Position numbers and translations under genes: made by a program. From the NCBI GenBank assembly GCA_024220505.1, contig JAKZZE010000009.1, positions 320,001-384,000 of the forward strand: a DNA stretch of 64,000 bases, written 5' to 3'. Every line of letters begins with the position of its first letter. Within the stretch, counting starts at the first letter, position 1. Under the pieces are notes generated by a model. It made no database searches. It was given only the letters and a program-made list of their open reading frames with translations, and had not been told where the DNA came from. Origin of the DNA: Rhizopus arrhizus. Taxonomy: Eukaryota; Mucoromycota; Mucoromycetes; Mucorales; Rhizopodaceae. Of the stretch, positions 46,458 to 56,243 are shown piece by piece.

Positions 46458-47217
46458 TAGAATCGAACTCCAGTTCAACTTCCACTGGTACAACACCCCA
46501 ACCGACGAAGCAGCTTCAACAGCTACCAACAACACTCAATACACAACACTACACAACACCAATGGACGGAATCCTTCCTGGAGGTCGTCTTCACCACTTT
46601 CTTCACTCATGGAAATCGATCACAACGCACCCTTGGCCGATATCAGTAATTCAACATGGTTACAGAATTCAGTTTGCGAAACAGCCGACACCTTGGAAAA
46701 TACAGGAAAGAAGATTGTCAGCAGAGGACCAATTGCATGTCAATGCTGCAATCCAAAAATTTTTAGATGGGGGAATAATAGAGATCTCACCGTCCCAAAA
46801 CAGAAACTTCCTATCAAAATTTTTCACCCTGCAGGAAAAAACCAAGCGCCGACCCATTTTAGATTGCAAGCAGCTGAACCAGTTCCTTCAAGTAGAACAC
46901 TTCAAAATGGAAGGGGTACCGGCTCTAAGGGAAATTATAGAAAAAGACGATTACTTGTGCAAAATAGATTTGAAAGACGCGTACGTGGTAGTCCCAATTC
47001 ATCCCGAATCTCAAGATTTTTTAAGTTTCCAAAATCAAGGCATTGTGTACCGATATACGTCGCTAGCGTTTGGGCTAAGCGTGGCCCCCCGCGTATTCTC
47101 CAAGATTATGAGGCATGCAATCGAACCCTTAAGAAAAGAGGGAATTCGTCTCGTCTATTATTTGGACGATATTTGTATCATGGCAAAAACAAAACCCGAA
47201 ATGAATTTAATAACAAG

Positions 47218-47638
47218 TGTCGTATCCCAACATACTTTAAACATGATTCATATTCAATTTATAAGAAATCAGAGTAGTGAATGCTTTACAAAGATTTATT
47301 ACAGTCTTTTCTCTATTATTCGGTCATAACTAATTCCACTCCTTTAACTCAATACAAGTTGTTTTAATATAGCTCCTGATGCAATGAGACATAAATGAAA
47401 AATAGATCTACTTAAATAATTATAAACAGTCCACTTGCATAACCAGGAACAGGTCTTCATACTAAAATTTATTCATGCTAGATCTACAGCTATAATTAAT
47501 TAAAGTATCTTGAAAAGGATTTAATTGAATCTTCATGAAAAGGATATAAATACCAGATACAATAATATTAAATAAAAATATAACTTTTTTAAGTCTCGTT
47601 GAATTTTATAGTCTTTTTTATTCTTACGAGATAACACA
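47218..47638 (+). repeat. Chromovirus 5' LTR
   Basis: 421 bp, TGTCGTATCCCAAC...GAGATAACACA. A TATAAATA promoter element lies near 47547, and AATAAA-like signals follow it. Confidence 0.92.
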
Positions 47639-47643
47639 TTTTT

Positions 47644-47651
47644 TTCAACGA
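47644..47651 (+). other. Candidate self-priming primer-binding site
   Basis: TTCAACGA six bases after the LTR is complementary to TCGTTGAA at 47596-47603 inside the LTR, about 50 bp after the TATA box, near where the transcript should start. No typical TGG-starting tRNA site is seen after the LTR. This is the arrangement of Tf1/sushi chromoviruses, which prime with the 5' end of their own RNA. The 8-bp match is suggestive only. Confidence 0.4.
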
Positions 47652-47684
47652 ATTCTAAATTTTATTTGCTCTATCCTATCAAAA

Positions 47685-49100
47685 ATGGCCATTCAAAACA
47701 ACTTACCTATGGAAATTACCACAATCAACAATGCTCAAGACATTAGCCCTATGGTTCCCGTTGATACTCATTCTACATCTAGTCAAGAAGCAACTGAACC
47801 AGTTTTGCCTTACCAGAACGATGCTGACATGATGGAGACAGCTGATGAAAATCCCCTGGTTACTAGTAACATTGATTCCTTGACCATACTTCGTCAACAA
47901 TTGCAAGAAGTATCTCAAAGGTTTGCTAGAGGTGTATCGAACCACTTGCCCATGGATCAACTAGAAAGCCTTCGCAATGAAGCATCACATATTGCAAACT
48001 GTATCAAGTATCTTTTGGAAGTCCAAACATACTGCGACCCTCCTAAGGTTGAAGCAACTCAGCAATATATTAACCAATCGTCAAGTCGGTTTGATCATTT
48101 CATCCCCAATGACCTTCCTACATGGCAATGGGTTGGAAATGTGTGGAGAACGGACGTAGAGGTCCATGACTCTGTAGAAGACCTTCTGGATACATTCGCC
48201 CTGATTGTAAGTTCTAATGGACTTGCAATTGATCAACATTGGATGCGCTTGGTTCCAATTAAAATGAATAGAGACCAAAGATCCTGGTTTAATGAAATCC
48301 TAAAAGGTCGAAGCTTGAATTGGGATGAGGCAAGGTCGATCATCATCAACACGTATGCTACCCAAGATGTCGCTCAAACGCTGAATAATATTGATCAACT
48401 ACTGACCATCAAGATGCAACAAGACGAGTCAATCGAGGCTTTTACTGACCGATTCCAAAGAATCAGACGTGCAGCAAAATGGCAAGATGACATCAGAACT
48501 GCAGCTTTGTTCAAACGTGCTTTACCTATCGCCTTGTATAAGGAAGTGTCCCGCTCCTTGCTGAACTTACCTTTGAACATGCAAGACTCGGTCTGTAAGG
48601 TGTCTGCCAAGGCCCGTACAGTCATCTCCTCAAATATTTGCAATGATGAAGCCATGGCTGCTAATATTACAAAGCGTAATATTATAAATCAATCGTCCGC
48701 ATCTCCAATTTCGTTTGTGAGTGGTGCTGAAAAGTCAATGCACAACCCAAAAAATGCTAGTGGTCCAAGCAAACAAGGCCAAACTCAATTCAAACCTAGA
48801 TCCAAATGTCTTGTTCATGGTAATGGCAACCATACCACTGAACAATGTAAAGTCCTCAAAAGGATCGCCACTGCCAATACTGCCACTACTGCCACTACTG
48901 CCATCAAGGTCACTCCACCAACAATTACAAAGAAAATTGTTACAAATGTTCTGCCAATGTACCATGGAGTCCTGACCATGCCACTACCTGCAGCAGAGAT
49001 AAAGTCAAGAGGTTCAACAGCCCTACTAAAGCTTTCCGTTCTGCTCGTTTCTCTGGTCATCACAATAGAAGTAAACATTCACCTGCCGCTGTCAACTTGA
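47685..49100 (+). CDS. Chromovirus Gag
   Basis: 471 residues. The middle has the retrotransposon capsid region (VQTYCDPPKVEATQQYINQS; NEILKGRSLNWDEARSIIIN; IKMQQDESIEAFTDRFQRIR). Near the end KCLVHGNGNHTTEQCKVLKR resembles part of a nucleocapsid. After about 48850 the zinc knuckle (CHYCHQGHSTN, CYKC) reads only in the pol frame, so the last ~80 codons of this frame are probably not the authentic tail. The start ATG lies 46 bp after the LTR. Confidence 0.85.
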   Translation: MAIQNNLPMEITTINNAQDISPMVPVDTHSTSSQEATEPVLPYQNDADMMETADENPLVTSNIDSLTILRQQLQEVSQRFARGVSNHLPMDQLESLRNEASHIANCIKYLLEVQTYCDPPKVEATQQYINQSSSRFDHFIPNDLPTWQWVGNVWRTDVEVHDSVEDLLDTFALIVSSNGLAIDQHWMRLVPIKMNRDQRSWFNEILKGRSLNWDEARSIIINTYATQDVAQTLNNIDQLLTIKMQQDESIEAFTDRFQRIRRAAKWQDDIRTAALFKRALPIALYKEVSRSLLNLPLNMQDSVCKVSAKARTVISSNICNDEAMAANITKRNIINQSSASPISFVSGAEKSMHNPKNASGPSKQGQTQFKPRSKCLVHGNGNHTTEQCKVLKRIATANTATTATTAIKVTPPTITKKIVTNVLPMYHGVLTMPLPAAEIKSRGSTALLKLSVLLVSLVITIEVNIHLPLST

Positions 49101-52100
49101 ATGATCAAGAGCACAGCCACGGCAGTATGGACATAGATATTAGTAGCCTGCCTACAAACTATGACTGTAAGAAAAAAACTAGCAAACAGAATGAAGTGAA
49201 AACTAACCATTCTTTGTATGTACCTATCACTATAGAAAACATCGACACCTTTGCCCTTGTGGACTCTGGTGCTTCTTTTAGCTCGATAGATATTACATTT
49301 GCTAATAAAAATAACATTAATATAAACAATAACGTTTCTGGTTCTATTATTTTTGCTACAAACGATAATAAGAGTAAACGTCTCGGTACAACTTCTAAAG
49401 CTTTAAGCTTGATTTATGGTGATAACGATGATACTCTCATTCATACATCACATATTTTCGAAGTTCTTCCACTTTCCTTTGATACAGATGCTGTCATTGG
49501 TTTAGATTTGATGCCTAAATTAAATATTTTAATAACAAATTTAGCTGTAAAACATCCAAACAAAAAACCTGCTGTGAAAGAAGAAATCGATGATACTCCT
49601 GAACCAAATAATGCCCCTTATGGTACTAATGATCAACAAATTAATTTTATGGCCGCAGTCAAATCTGATCTCGATCAAAATGCACAGATACCAAAGAATA
49701 GTTTTTGCACAGTACCTGAATCAATTATTCATCTTGATACAGAAAAGAACAAAACAGCCTATCGATCACCTTACCGTATTCCACTCAAACTGATGCCAGT
49801 AATGCGAGAATGTGTTGATACATGGTTAAAAGATGAAGTGATTGAACATGCTTCACCGAGTTCAGAATGGAATTCTCCTCTCACTTTGGCACCCAAAAAG
49901 GATTTACAAGGGAATCTCACAGGTTATAGACCATGCCTAGATCCTCGTTTGTTGAATTCTATTTTGATATCTAATGATAAACAACCTATACCTAAAATTG
50001 ATGAAATTTTTGATCAACTTCAAGGTTCAACTATTTTCACTACTTTAGACTTACGACAAGCTTTTCATCGATTCCAAATTTACAAACCTGATCGTGTCAA
50101 AACAACCTTCACTTTTCAAGGTCAACAATATATGTTCAAAGGTTGCCCATTTGGTCTCAAGCATATTGCTTCACGTTATCAAAGAGTCATTAATTCTATC
50201 CTAGCTGATGTTCCTTATGCTCTTGCATTTGTGGATGATATTATCATTTTTTCTAAATCGTATGAAGAACATATTATTCATGTACAAAATGTCATCAAGA
50301 AGCTCACCAATGTTAACTTAATCCTGAATGTTGACAAATGTCACTTTGCTCAAACATCTGTTTACTTACTTGGTTTTTGTGTTGATGCCAAAGGATCTCG
50401 ACTCGATCCACGCAAGGTTACAAACGCACTTTCTTGGGAAAAGCCATCCACAGGGAAAGATATTCAACGCTTCTTAGGGTTGGTAAACTACTTTAGGAAA
50501 TACTTGCCCAACTTATCCGAAGTTACAGCTCCATTGGATAAATTGCGTTTTGAAGGCAAACTCACCAGCAAGGTTTGGGGTCAAGAACAAGACGACGCAT
50601 TCACAAAAATTAAACAACTACTTGCTTCTGCTCCAGTCTTATATCATCCTGATCTTAATGAACCATTCTATGTTGCAACGGATGCCAGCAATTATTCCAT
50701 CGGTGCTGTTCTCTACCAGATCATTGATAAGCAAATCTGCCATCTTGGTTTCATGGCTCGTGCTTTGTCTACATCTGAAAAGAACTACTCAACTACTAAA
50801 CGAGAACTACTTGCTATTGTTTTCGCTCTCAAGAAGTTTCATCCATTTTTATGGGGTAATCCTTTCACTCTTTACACTGATCACAAGGCCCTTACTTACA
50901 TCCACACTCAACCTGTCGCCAATTCTATGATGATACAATGGTTAGACACAATATTGGATTACGACTTCAAAATAATTCACAGACCTGGTATTCAAAACGT
51001 ACTACCAGACATGTTATCGCGTCTTTTCGAAACCGAAAGAACGCTGGTGGGGGATAAAAACCAACATAGAACCTGGATCACACCTCACATAGTTAATTCA
51101 AAAAACACAAATATGACTACTCGTATGATGATGCCTGATGATCTTGTAACCCCAGCACCAGAAGAACGGCAAGAATTACTACTCAAGACCCATCTTGAAG
51201 GGCACAGAGGTTCACAAGCAATGGTTACCACTCTACATAGTGAAGGAATCCATTGGACGAACTTGAAGCAAGATGCATTAGATTGTGTCAACAGCTGCCC
51301 TGATTGTCAAAAGTTTAATATTGCCAAACATGGATATCATCCATTATCGTCAATCTATGCTGATGCACCCTGGGATCATATTTGTATCGATACTGCCGGA
51401 CCTATGACTACATCAATTCAAGGAAACAATTATATTCTAGTTGTAGTAGACGTATTCACAAGATTTTGCGTACTCAAAGCAATGCCTGATAAATCTTCAC
51501 ATACTATCGCACTCGCATTAAGAAGCATACTATCACTCTTCGGTCGTCCAAAAATTATCCAAAGCGATAATGGAACAGAATATGTCAATGAAATCATCCG
51601 TAAATTCACTGAAGTTTCTGGTATCGATCATCGCCTTATAACAGCATATCACCCTCGAAGCAATGGTATTGCAGAACGTTGGGTTGGAAAGACAAAGAAT
51701 ATAATATATAAAAGACTTCAAGGCAAGAACGATGACTGGGACTTATACCTTGACAGTACCCAAGAAGCTCTAAACAACACACCAACTGCCTTACACGACA
51801 CAAGACCATTTTCACTGATGTTTGCTAGACGTCCAAATCAATTCAAGGACTATAGTGACGTGTCAATTCCTACAAACTACAATGAAACAAGAAAACAGTT
51901 TAATGGACACATTACGAAATTTAATAACACTGTTTTACCAGCTATTCGCGAGAAAATCAAAACTTCTCAATCTGCTGCCGAAAACAAGTTTAACAAATCT
52001 CATCGAATTATCAAGGAAATACCATCTGGTAGTCAAGTCATGATCAAGAATATAAACCGAACTACAAAAACAGATCCACTCTACATTGGAAATTATACAA

Positions 52101-52459
52101 TTGTCAGAAAGAACCAAGGAGGAAGCTACATCCTAGTTGATGGTACTGGCGCACTTTTACCTCGAAATATTCCACCTTCACATATCAAAGTAATATCAGA
52201 AGAACAATCTGAGGTATATGATGTCGAAGCCGTAATTGACCACAAAGGCACTCCCGGTAACTGGTTATACTTGGTACGTTGGAAAGGCTATGATGCGAAA
52301 GATGATACTTGGGAACCTGAAAAACACTTTCACGACAACAGACCAATACTAAAATACTGGAATCGTCGAAATGGACAACGTAATGTTGAACCTAATTCAA
52401 GTGAAAAAAGACCAAGAAAAAACCACGACAATTCAAGCCGTAAAAGAGCAAGAAATTAA
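49097..52459 (+). CDS. Chromovirus Pol (protease, RT, RNase H, integrase, chromodomain)
   Basis: The open frame overlaps gag in the -1 phase, and its real beginning lies further upstream, near 48860; no ATG is at 49097. Protease: TFALVDSGASFSSID. Reverse transcriptase: FTTLDLRQAFHRFQIYKPDR and YALAFVDDIIIFSKSYEEHI with the FVDD core. RNase H: PFYVATDASNYSIGAVLYQ and YTDHKALTYI. Integrase: zinc module H...H...CPDCQKF, catalytic Asp in CIDTAGPM, Asp in QSDNGTEY, and Glu in PRSNGIAERWVG. C-terminal chromodomain: YDVEAVIDHKG and YLVRWKGYDAKDDTWEPEKH with the aromatic cage residues Tyr and Trp/Trp. Chromodomains steer integration to methylated histone marks. It ends 312 bp before the right LTR; all catalytic residues seen are intact. 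Confidence 0.93.
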   Translation: MNDQEHSHGSMDIDISSLPTNYDCKKKTSKQNEVKTNHSLYVPITIENIDTFALVDSGASFSSIDITFANKNNININNNVSGSIIFATNDNKSKRLGTTSKALSLIYGDNDDTLIHTSHIFEVLPLSFDTDAVIGLDLMPKLNILITNLAVKHPNKKPAVKEEIDDTPEPNNAPYGTNDQQINFMAAVKSDLDQNAQIPKNSFCTVPESIIHLDTEKNKTAYRSPYRIPLKLMPVMRECVDTWLKDEVIEHASPSSEWNSPLTLAPKKDLQGNLTGYRPCLDPRLLNSILISNDKQPIPKIDEIFDQLQGSTIFTTLDLRQAFHRFQIYKPDRVKTTFTFQGQQYMFKGCPFGLKHIASRYQRVINSILADVPYALAFVDDIIIFSKSYEEHIIHVQNVIKKLTNVNLILNVDKCHFAQTSVYLLGFCVDAKGSRLDPRKVTNALSWEKPSTGKDIQRFLGLVNYFRKYLPNLSEVTAPLDKLRFEGKLTSKVWGQEQDDAFTKIKQLLASAPVLYHPDLNEPFYVATDASNYSIGAVLYQIIDKQICHLGFMARALSTSEKNYSTTKRELLAIVFALKKFHPFLWGNPFTLYTDHKALTYIHTQPVANSMMIQWLDTILDYDFKIIHRPGIQNVLPDMLSRLFETERTLVGDKNQHRTWITPHIVNSKNTNMTTRMMMPDDLVTPAPEERQELLLKTHLEGHRGSQAMVTTLHSEGIHWTNLKQDALDCVNSCPDCQKFNIAKHGYHPLSSIYADAPWDHICIDTAGPMTTSIQGNNYILVVVDVFTRFCVLKAMPDKSSHTIALALRSILSLFGRPKIIQSDNGTEYVNEIIRKFTEVSGIDHRLITAYHPRSNGIAERWVGKTKNIIYKRLQGKNDDWDLYLDSTQEALNNTPTALHDTRPFSLMFARRPNQFKDYSDVSIPTNYNETRKQFNGHITKFNNTVLPAIREKIKTSQSAAENKFNKSHRIIKEIPSGSQVMIKNINRTTKTDPLYIGNYTIVRKNQGGSYILVDGTGALLPRNIPPSHIKVISEEQSEVYDVEAVIDHKGTPGNWLYLVRWKGYDAKDDTWEPEKHFHDNRPILKYWNRRNGQRNVEPNSSEKRPRKNHDNSSRKRARN

Positions 52460-52771
52460 CCGTGACTGCAATTCATCTTAATACGTATTATCTCAACGCC
52501 TTACGCTACCTTTCAATAATTTAAAAAAACTTCCAATAATCCAATTTACAATGTCAATCCACATTCTATCCACAGTTCATTTACATGTAGAATCGTCAAC
52601 ATAAAAAAACCTTTCACATGTTGCTACCTACACATTCTTATAACATGCACTTACGAATTACATATTGCTTTGCTCAATATTACACAACAGAGAACTTCAC
52701 TTACACTCGTCTTCACAATTGAACACTCATGAATCTAAATCCAGAAGTAGTTATGACCTGGAAGGGGGCAA
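52460..52771 (+). other. Chromovirus 3' untranslated region and polypurine tract
   Basis: Non-coding. The purine tract GGAAGGGGGCAA at 52760-52771 adjoins the right LTR and would prime plus-strand synthesis. Confidence 0.7.
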
Positions 52772-53191
52772 TGTCGTATCCCAACATACTTTAAACATGA
52801 TTCATATTCAATTTATAAGAAATCAGAGTAGTGAATGCTTTACAAAGATTTATTACAGTCTTTTCTCTATTATTCGGTCATAACTAATTCCACTCCTTTA
52901 ACTCAATACAAGTTGTTTTAATATAGCTCCTGATGCAATGAGACATAAATGAAAAATAGATCTACTTAAATAATTATAAACAGTCCACTTGCATAACCAG
53001 GAACAGGTCTTCATACTAAAATTTATTCATGCTAGATCTACAGCTATAATTAATTAAAGTATCTTGAAAAGGATTTAATTGAATCTTCATGAAAAGGATA
53101 TAAATACCAGATACAATAATATTAAATAAAAATATAACTTTTTTAAGTCTCGTTGAATTTTATAGTCTTTTTATTCTTACGAGATAACACA
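52772..53191 (+). repeat. Chromovirus 3' LTR
   Basis: 420 bp; same as the 5' LTR except for one T fewer in the run before ATTCTTACGAG. An open frame of 72 codons here is only the LTR copy of the end of a shadow frame. Confidence 0.92.
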
Positions 53192-54052
53192 ACAAGACGT
53201 ATCAGAATACATCTAGAAAAATTGGGGTTCATTATCAACTATGCGAAAAGCAGTTTAGGTCCGGTCAAATCTCAAGAATTCCTTGGGTTTCAATTCAACA
53301 CGAAGATAATGGAGATATCGGTGCCAAGTTTGAAAATCAACAATTTATTGAAGAGAATCAAGCAACTGCAAAAAACACCAACTCGGACATGCCGATGGAT
53401 AGCAGGAATGCTAGGGAAGATGACGTCGATGATTCCGGCAATAGGAGAGGCTCTATTACACATTCGATATCTTCAACGAGATCTGGCGAGGAGTCTACAG
53501 CAGACACATCAAGATTGGGAAGCAATCTGCAAGTTGTCCTCTACCAGCCAAGAAGAACTCCATTGGTGGGAGAATTTTGTTTGTCAGAAGAATGGACTTC
53601 CAATCCAAAAGATTGCACATGCAACCCCGAAGGTAATAATTCATGTGGATGCTTCCAATACGGGTTGGGGGATAAGCTCCCCATTAGTAACAACATCCGG
53701 GTTTTGGACACAAGAGGAAGTTCAACAATCAATAAACGTCAGAGAGCTGAAGACGATTCTCTTTGCTATACAACTCCATGCAAGAAAATGCGAAAACTCC
53801 GCGATCAAGATATTTTCAGACAACATGACAGCGCTAAAGTATACAACCAAGTCTGGGGGCACAGCTTCAGAAGTACTTCAAGATCTAGCCATTCGAATCC
53901 AAGAATTGTGCAACAAGTTCAACATCCAGCCGATTTATCAACATATTCCAGGAGTCAACAACACGCAAGCGGATATGTTGAGCAGAATAAGAAAACCCCT
54001 CTACGAATCACCAATTCCGAGAAAGATGTTCAACAAGATTCAACAACGATGG

Positions 54053-54739
54053 TGTCATGTTTTGACATGTCAATAAGATACAGTCTTATCATTCTGGACT
54101 AAATCTTTACAAATGAGTTTGAATAAGAATAGAACCTGATAATTATCACTGCCCTAAACAGCCAAGTTTCACTTTCATCTCAACAGTTGATTATTAACAT
54201 CAGTCTATAAAATTTTTCTTATACATGTCAAATCATATCGGTCGTAACTATTTTTGTCATCTAATCTCAGGTCTTGCTCAACTAATATAAATAGCCTTGA
54301 AATCTTTCTTTAATAAAAGTATTCGACTTTAGAACTATTGTTCGGTCTCGTTAATTCTTCTTTATCTTATTTTTGAATACTTAAAACACTTCAAATAGTT
54401 CTAAAGTCGAATACTTTTATTAAAGAAAGATTTCAAGGCTATTTATATTAGTTGAGCAAGACCTGAGATTAGATGACAAAAATAGTTACGACCGATATGA
54501 TTTGACATGTATAAGAAAAATTTTATAGACTGATGTTAATAATCAACTGTTGAGATGAAAGTGAAACTTGGCTGTTTAGGGCAGTGATAATTATCAGGTT
54601 CTATTCTTATTCAAACCCATTTGTAAAGATTTAGTCCAGAATGATAAGACTGTATCTTATTGACATGTCAAAACATGACACTATTGTTCGGTCTCGTTAA
54701 TTCTTCTTTATCTTATTTTTGAATACTTAAAACACTTCA
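54053..54739 (+). mobile_element. 687-bp LTR-like insertion with 287-bp inverted arms
   Basis: Flanked by GATGG on both sides (54048-54052, 54740-54744) and ending TG...CA like an LTR. Inner order: arm A 54053-54339, block B 54340-54393, the inverse of A at 54394-54680, then CTATT plus B again at 54681-54739. A and its inverse are the same length and nearly identical. A plus B alone (341 bp, TGTCATG to CTTCA) looks like an LTR with TATAAATA near 54288. There is no coding capacity. It interrupts the DIRS RNase H region. Confidence 0.88.
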
Positions 54740-54740
54740 G

Positions 54741-55097
54741 ATGGGCCCACTACGACTGGATGCATTCGCAGCGAGACACAACAAACAACTTCCAAACTAT
54801 TGGTCACTAGCCTTGGATCCGGAAGCGACAGCGGTCGACGCCTTTCAGCAGAGTTGGAAGATAAAGGGACTATACTTGTACCCGCCATGGAGGCTAATCC
54901 CTCGTGTCTTGAAACAAGTAAAGGAGCAGAGATTGAAACGAGTGGTATTGGTGACCCCTTTATGGCCGAGCCAGTTTTGGTACCCAATGATCCTGAAGAT
55001 GAAACACATCGCTTCACCAATAATCTGGAAACTGAACAACAAATGGTCTTTAGCCGCATGGCTATTATCCACAACTACAGGGTCGCCAATGGTTTAG
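54741..55097 (+). pseudogene. DIRS polymerase C-terminal block, frame-shifted
   Basis: Reads GPLRLDAFAARHNKQLPNYW, DAFQQSWKIKGLYLYPPWRL and IPRVLKQV, the conserved segment after RNase H in DIRS polyproteins. It is one base out of phase with the reverse transcriptase frame even after the inserted DNA is removed, so a base was lost in the GGG run next to the target site, or the parent used overlapping frames. It overlaps the start of the recombinase frame. Confidence 0.65.
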
Positions 55098-56203
55098 ATG
55101 GCAAGACAATACAATTTCTTAATAAAAAGATTCGAACGTCAACACAAAGGATGTACGATACTGGATGGATTCGATGGACAGCATGGTGCCAAGACAACAA
55201 CAAGAAAGCCTTAGAGTACAATCCACGCAACGTGTTGGCTTTTTTGGTAGATCACCAACATTACAGCAGCAATCATCTTAACACTTTAAGATCAGCTATA
55301 GCTTCAGTTTTCACCATTATCCATGAGCAGCAAACACCAATAGCAGACCAGCCGATTATCAAAGAATTTTTTGCAGCAAAACGAAAGTCAAACGTCTCGA
55401 TTCCAAAGAAACATCAATTATTTACCTGGGATATCGCCATTCTGATTAACTATATCAAAGATAAGTTAACTCCAACGGTGAATTTGTCATTACAACAGCT
55501 ACAACTCAAGACGATTTTATTACTATGTATGGCTACAATGTGGAGACCAAGATCCGATATAGGAAGACTACAATTTCGTGACATTCATATACAACGACTG
55601 GGCGAAACAACTAGTGCAACTATCCATGCCAGAGAACCTAAAGAATGCCAAGTCAAATCAGTAACCTTAGGTGAATACAAGGAAGAACAGCTATGTCCAG
55701 TAAAAACACTAGTCAACTTCTTACACCGTACAGCGAATACTCGTGATGATTTACCTGTCGATCACACTTTGTTCCTCACATACTTGGAAAAAGAAGAAAT
55801 TCGCTCATCATCAGTACGTCCAACAACGGTTGCGAATTGGATCAAAGCAGTTATGCAAGCAGCTGGCATTGATACAACAAACTTTCAAGCTCACTCCATC
55901 AGATCAGCGGCAAGCACAAAGGCCGTCGAATTAGGTCACTCTATTCAAGACGTCAAGAAACACGCAAATTGGAGCCTGCAGTCCAACACGTTTGAAGATT
56001 TTTATTACAAGCCATCATCTCAAGCTTCGTCCAGTACTGCAATCAACAATTCAATTTTTTCTTCTACGGAAAACAGTATCACATTGGAGGTCGGAGTGGA
56101 GTCAACTGGGATTAGTTTAGGTACGACAAGCAATACCAATGTTGACGAAACGAAGACCGAAAATGTGATACATACCCGCCCATGGTACCGTTCCTTTTGG
56201 TGA
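54800..56203 (+). CDS. DIRS tyrosine recombinase
   Basis: 467 residues, though the real start is probably further in, near the SAM-like domain TQRMYDTGWIRWTAWCQDNN. The catalytic set is visible: Arg in MWRPRSDIGRLQ, His-x-x-Arg in HSIRSAAST, His/Trp in KKHANWS and the nucleophile Tyr in FEDFYYKP. The enzyme would integrate the circular DNA intermediate. The last ~45 codons run through the internal complementary region (56076-56173), as in other DIRS elements. This frame appears intact although the polymerase is dead. Confidence 0.88.
   Translation: MVTSLGSGSDSGRRLSAELEDKGTILVPAMEANPSCLETSKGAEIETSGIGDPFMAEPVLVPNDPEDETHRFTNNLETEQQMVFSRMAIIHNYRVANGLDGKTIQFLNKKIRTSTQRMYDTGWIRWTAWCQDNNKKALEYNPRNVLAFLVDHQHYSSNHLNTLRSAIASVFTIIHEQQTPIADQPIIKEFFAAKRKSNVSIPKKHQLFTWDIAILINYIKDKLTPTVNLSLQQLQLKTILLLCMATMWRPRSDIGRLQFRDIHIQRLGETTSATIHAREPKECQVKSVTLGEYKEEQLCPVKTLVNFLHRTANTRDDLPVDHTLFLTYLEKEEIRSSSVRPTTVANWIKAVMQAAGIDTTNFQAHSIRSAASTKAVELGHSIQDVKKHANWSLQSNTFEDFYYKPSSQASSSTAINNSIFSSTENSITLEVGVESTGISLGTTSNTNVDETKTENVIHTRPWYRSFW
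56076..56173 (+). repeat. DIRS internal complementary region
   Basis: Its left half (56076-56136) is the reverse complement of the left end 45434-45492. Its right half (56134-56173) is the reverse complement of the right end, about 56391-56430. The halves meet at AAT, which is shared by both. That is the layout expected of a joined circle end used as a template to rebuild the termini. Confidence 0.85.
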
Positions 56204-56242
56204 CCTTAGCTTTGACCTACTACCATAGTCTATTAACCCTCC

Positions 56243-56243
<1 letters not shown>

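Larger units (their letters stand above)
47218..53191 (+). mobile_element. Complete Ty3-type chromovirus with chromodomain
   Basis: 5974 bp with two LTRs (47218-47638 and 52772-53191) that differ by one T in a T-run as far as I compared, so insertion is recent. Flanking target duplication is ACAAG (47213-47217 and 53192-53196). Order is gag, protease, reverse transcriptase, RNase H, integrase, chromodomain. A polypurine tract (GGAAGGGGG) sits just before the right LTR. Gag and pol are in different frames but otherwise open, so the copy may still be active or nearly so. Confidence 0.93.
46562..54052 (+). pseudogene. DIRS reverse transcriptase/RNase H, split by a chromovirus
   Basis: The two pieces are 46562-47217 and 53197-54052; they read on in one frame once the Ty3 element and one ACAAG copy are removed. 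Upstream part: RLSAEDQLHVNAAIQKFLDG, KRRPILDCKQLNQFL, YLCKIDLKDAYVVVPIHPES, and the catalytic VYYLDDICIMA. Downstream part: LGFIINYAKSSLGPVKSQEF, then RNase H with VIIHVDASNTGWGIS, VRELKTILFAIQLH and SDNMTALKY, ending GVNNTQADMLSR. Motifs are those of DIRS/Ngaro polymerases. A 687-bp insertion follows at 54053 and the next conserved block is one base out of frame. The true 5' start is unclear; the frame is open upstream of the ATG at 46562. Confidence 0.85.

Noticed and set aside
45598..47277. 559-codon open frame across DIRS Gag and reverse transcriptase
   Set aside because: Composition is that of a +1 shadow; the Gag frame (45594-46457) and the reverse transcriptase frame explain the region with recognisable motifs.
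48815..49078. 87-codon minus-strand frame rich in Val/Ala
   Set aside because: Antisense of the ACTGCC-type repeat in gag; low complexity creates the open frame.
53389..54102. 237-codon open frame on the + strand in the DIRS RNase H region
   Set aside because: Overlaps the RNase H frame, which carries DASNTGWG and SDNMTA motifs; this one has no recognisable content.
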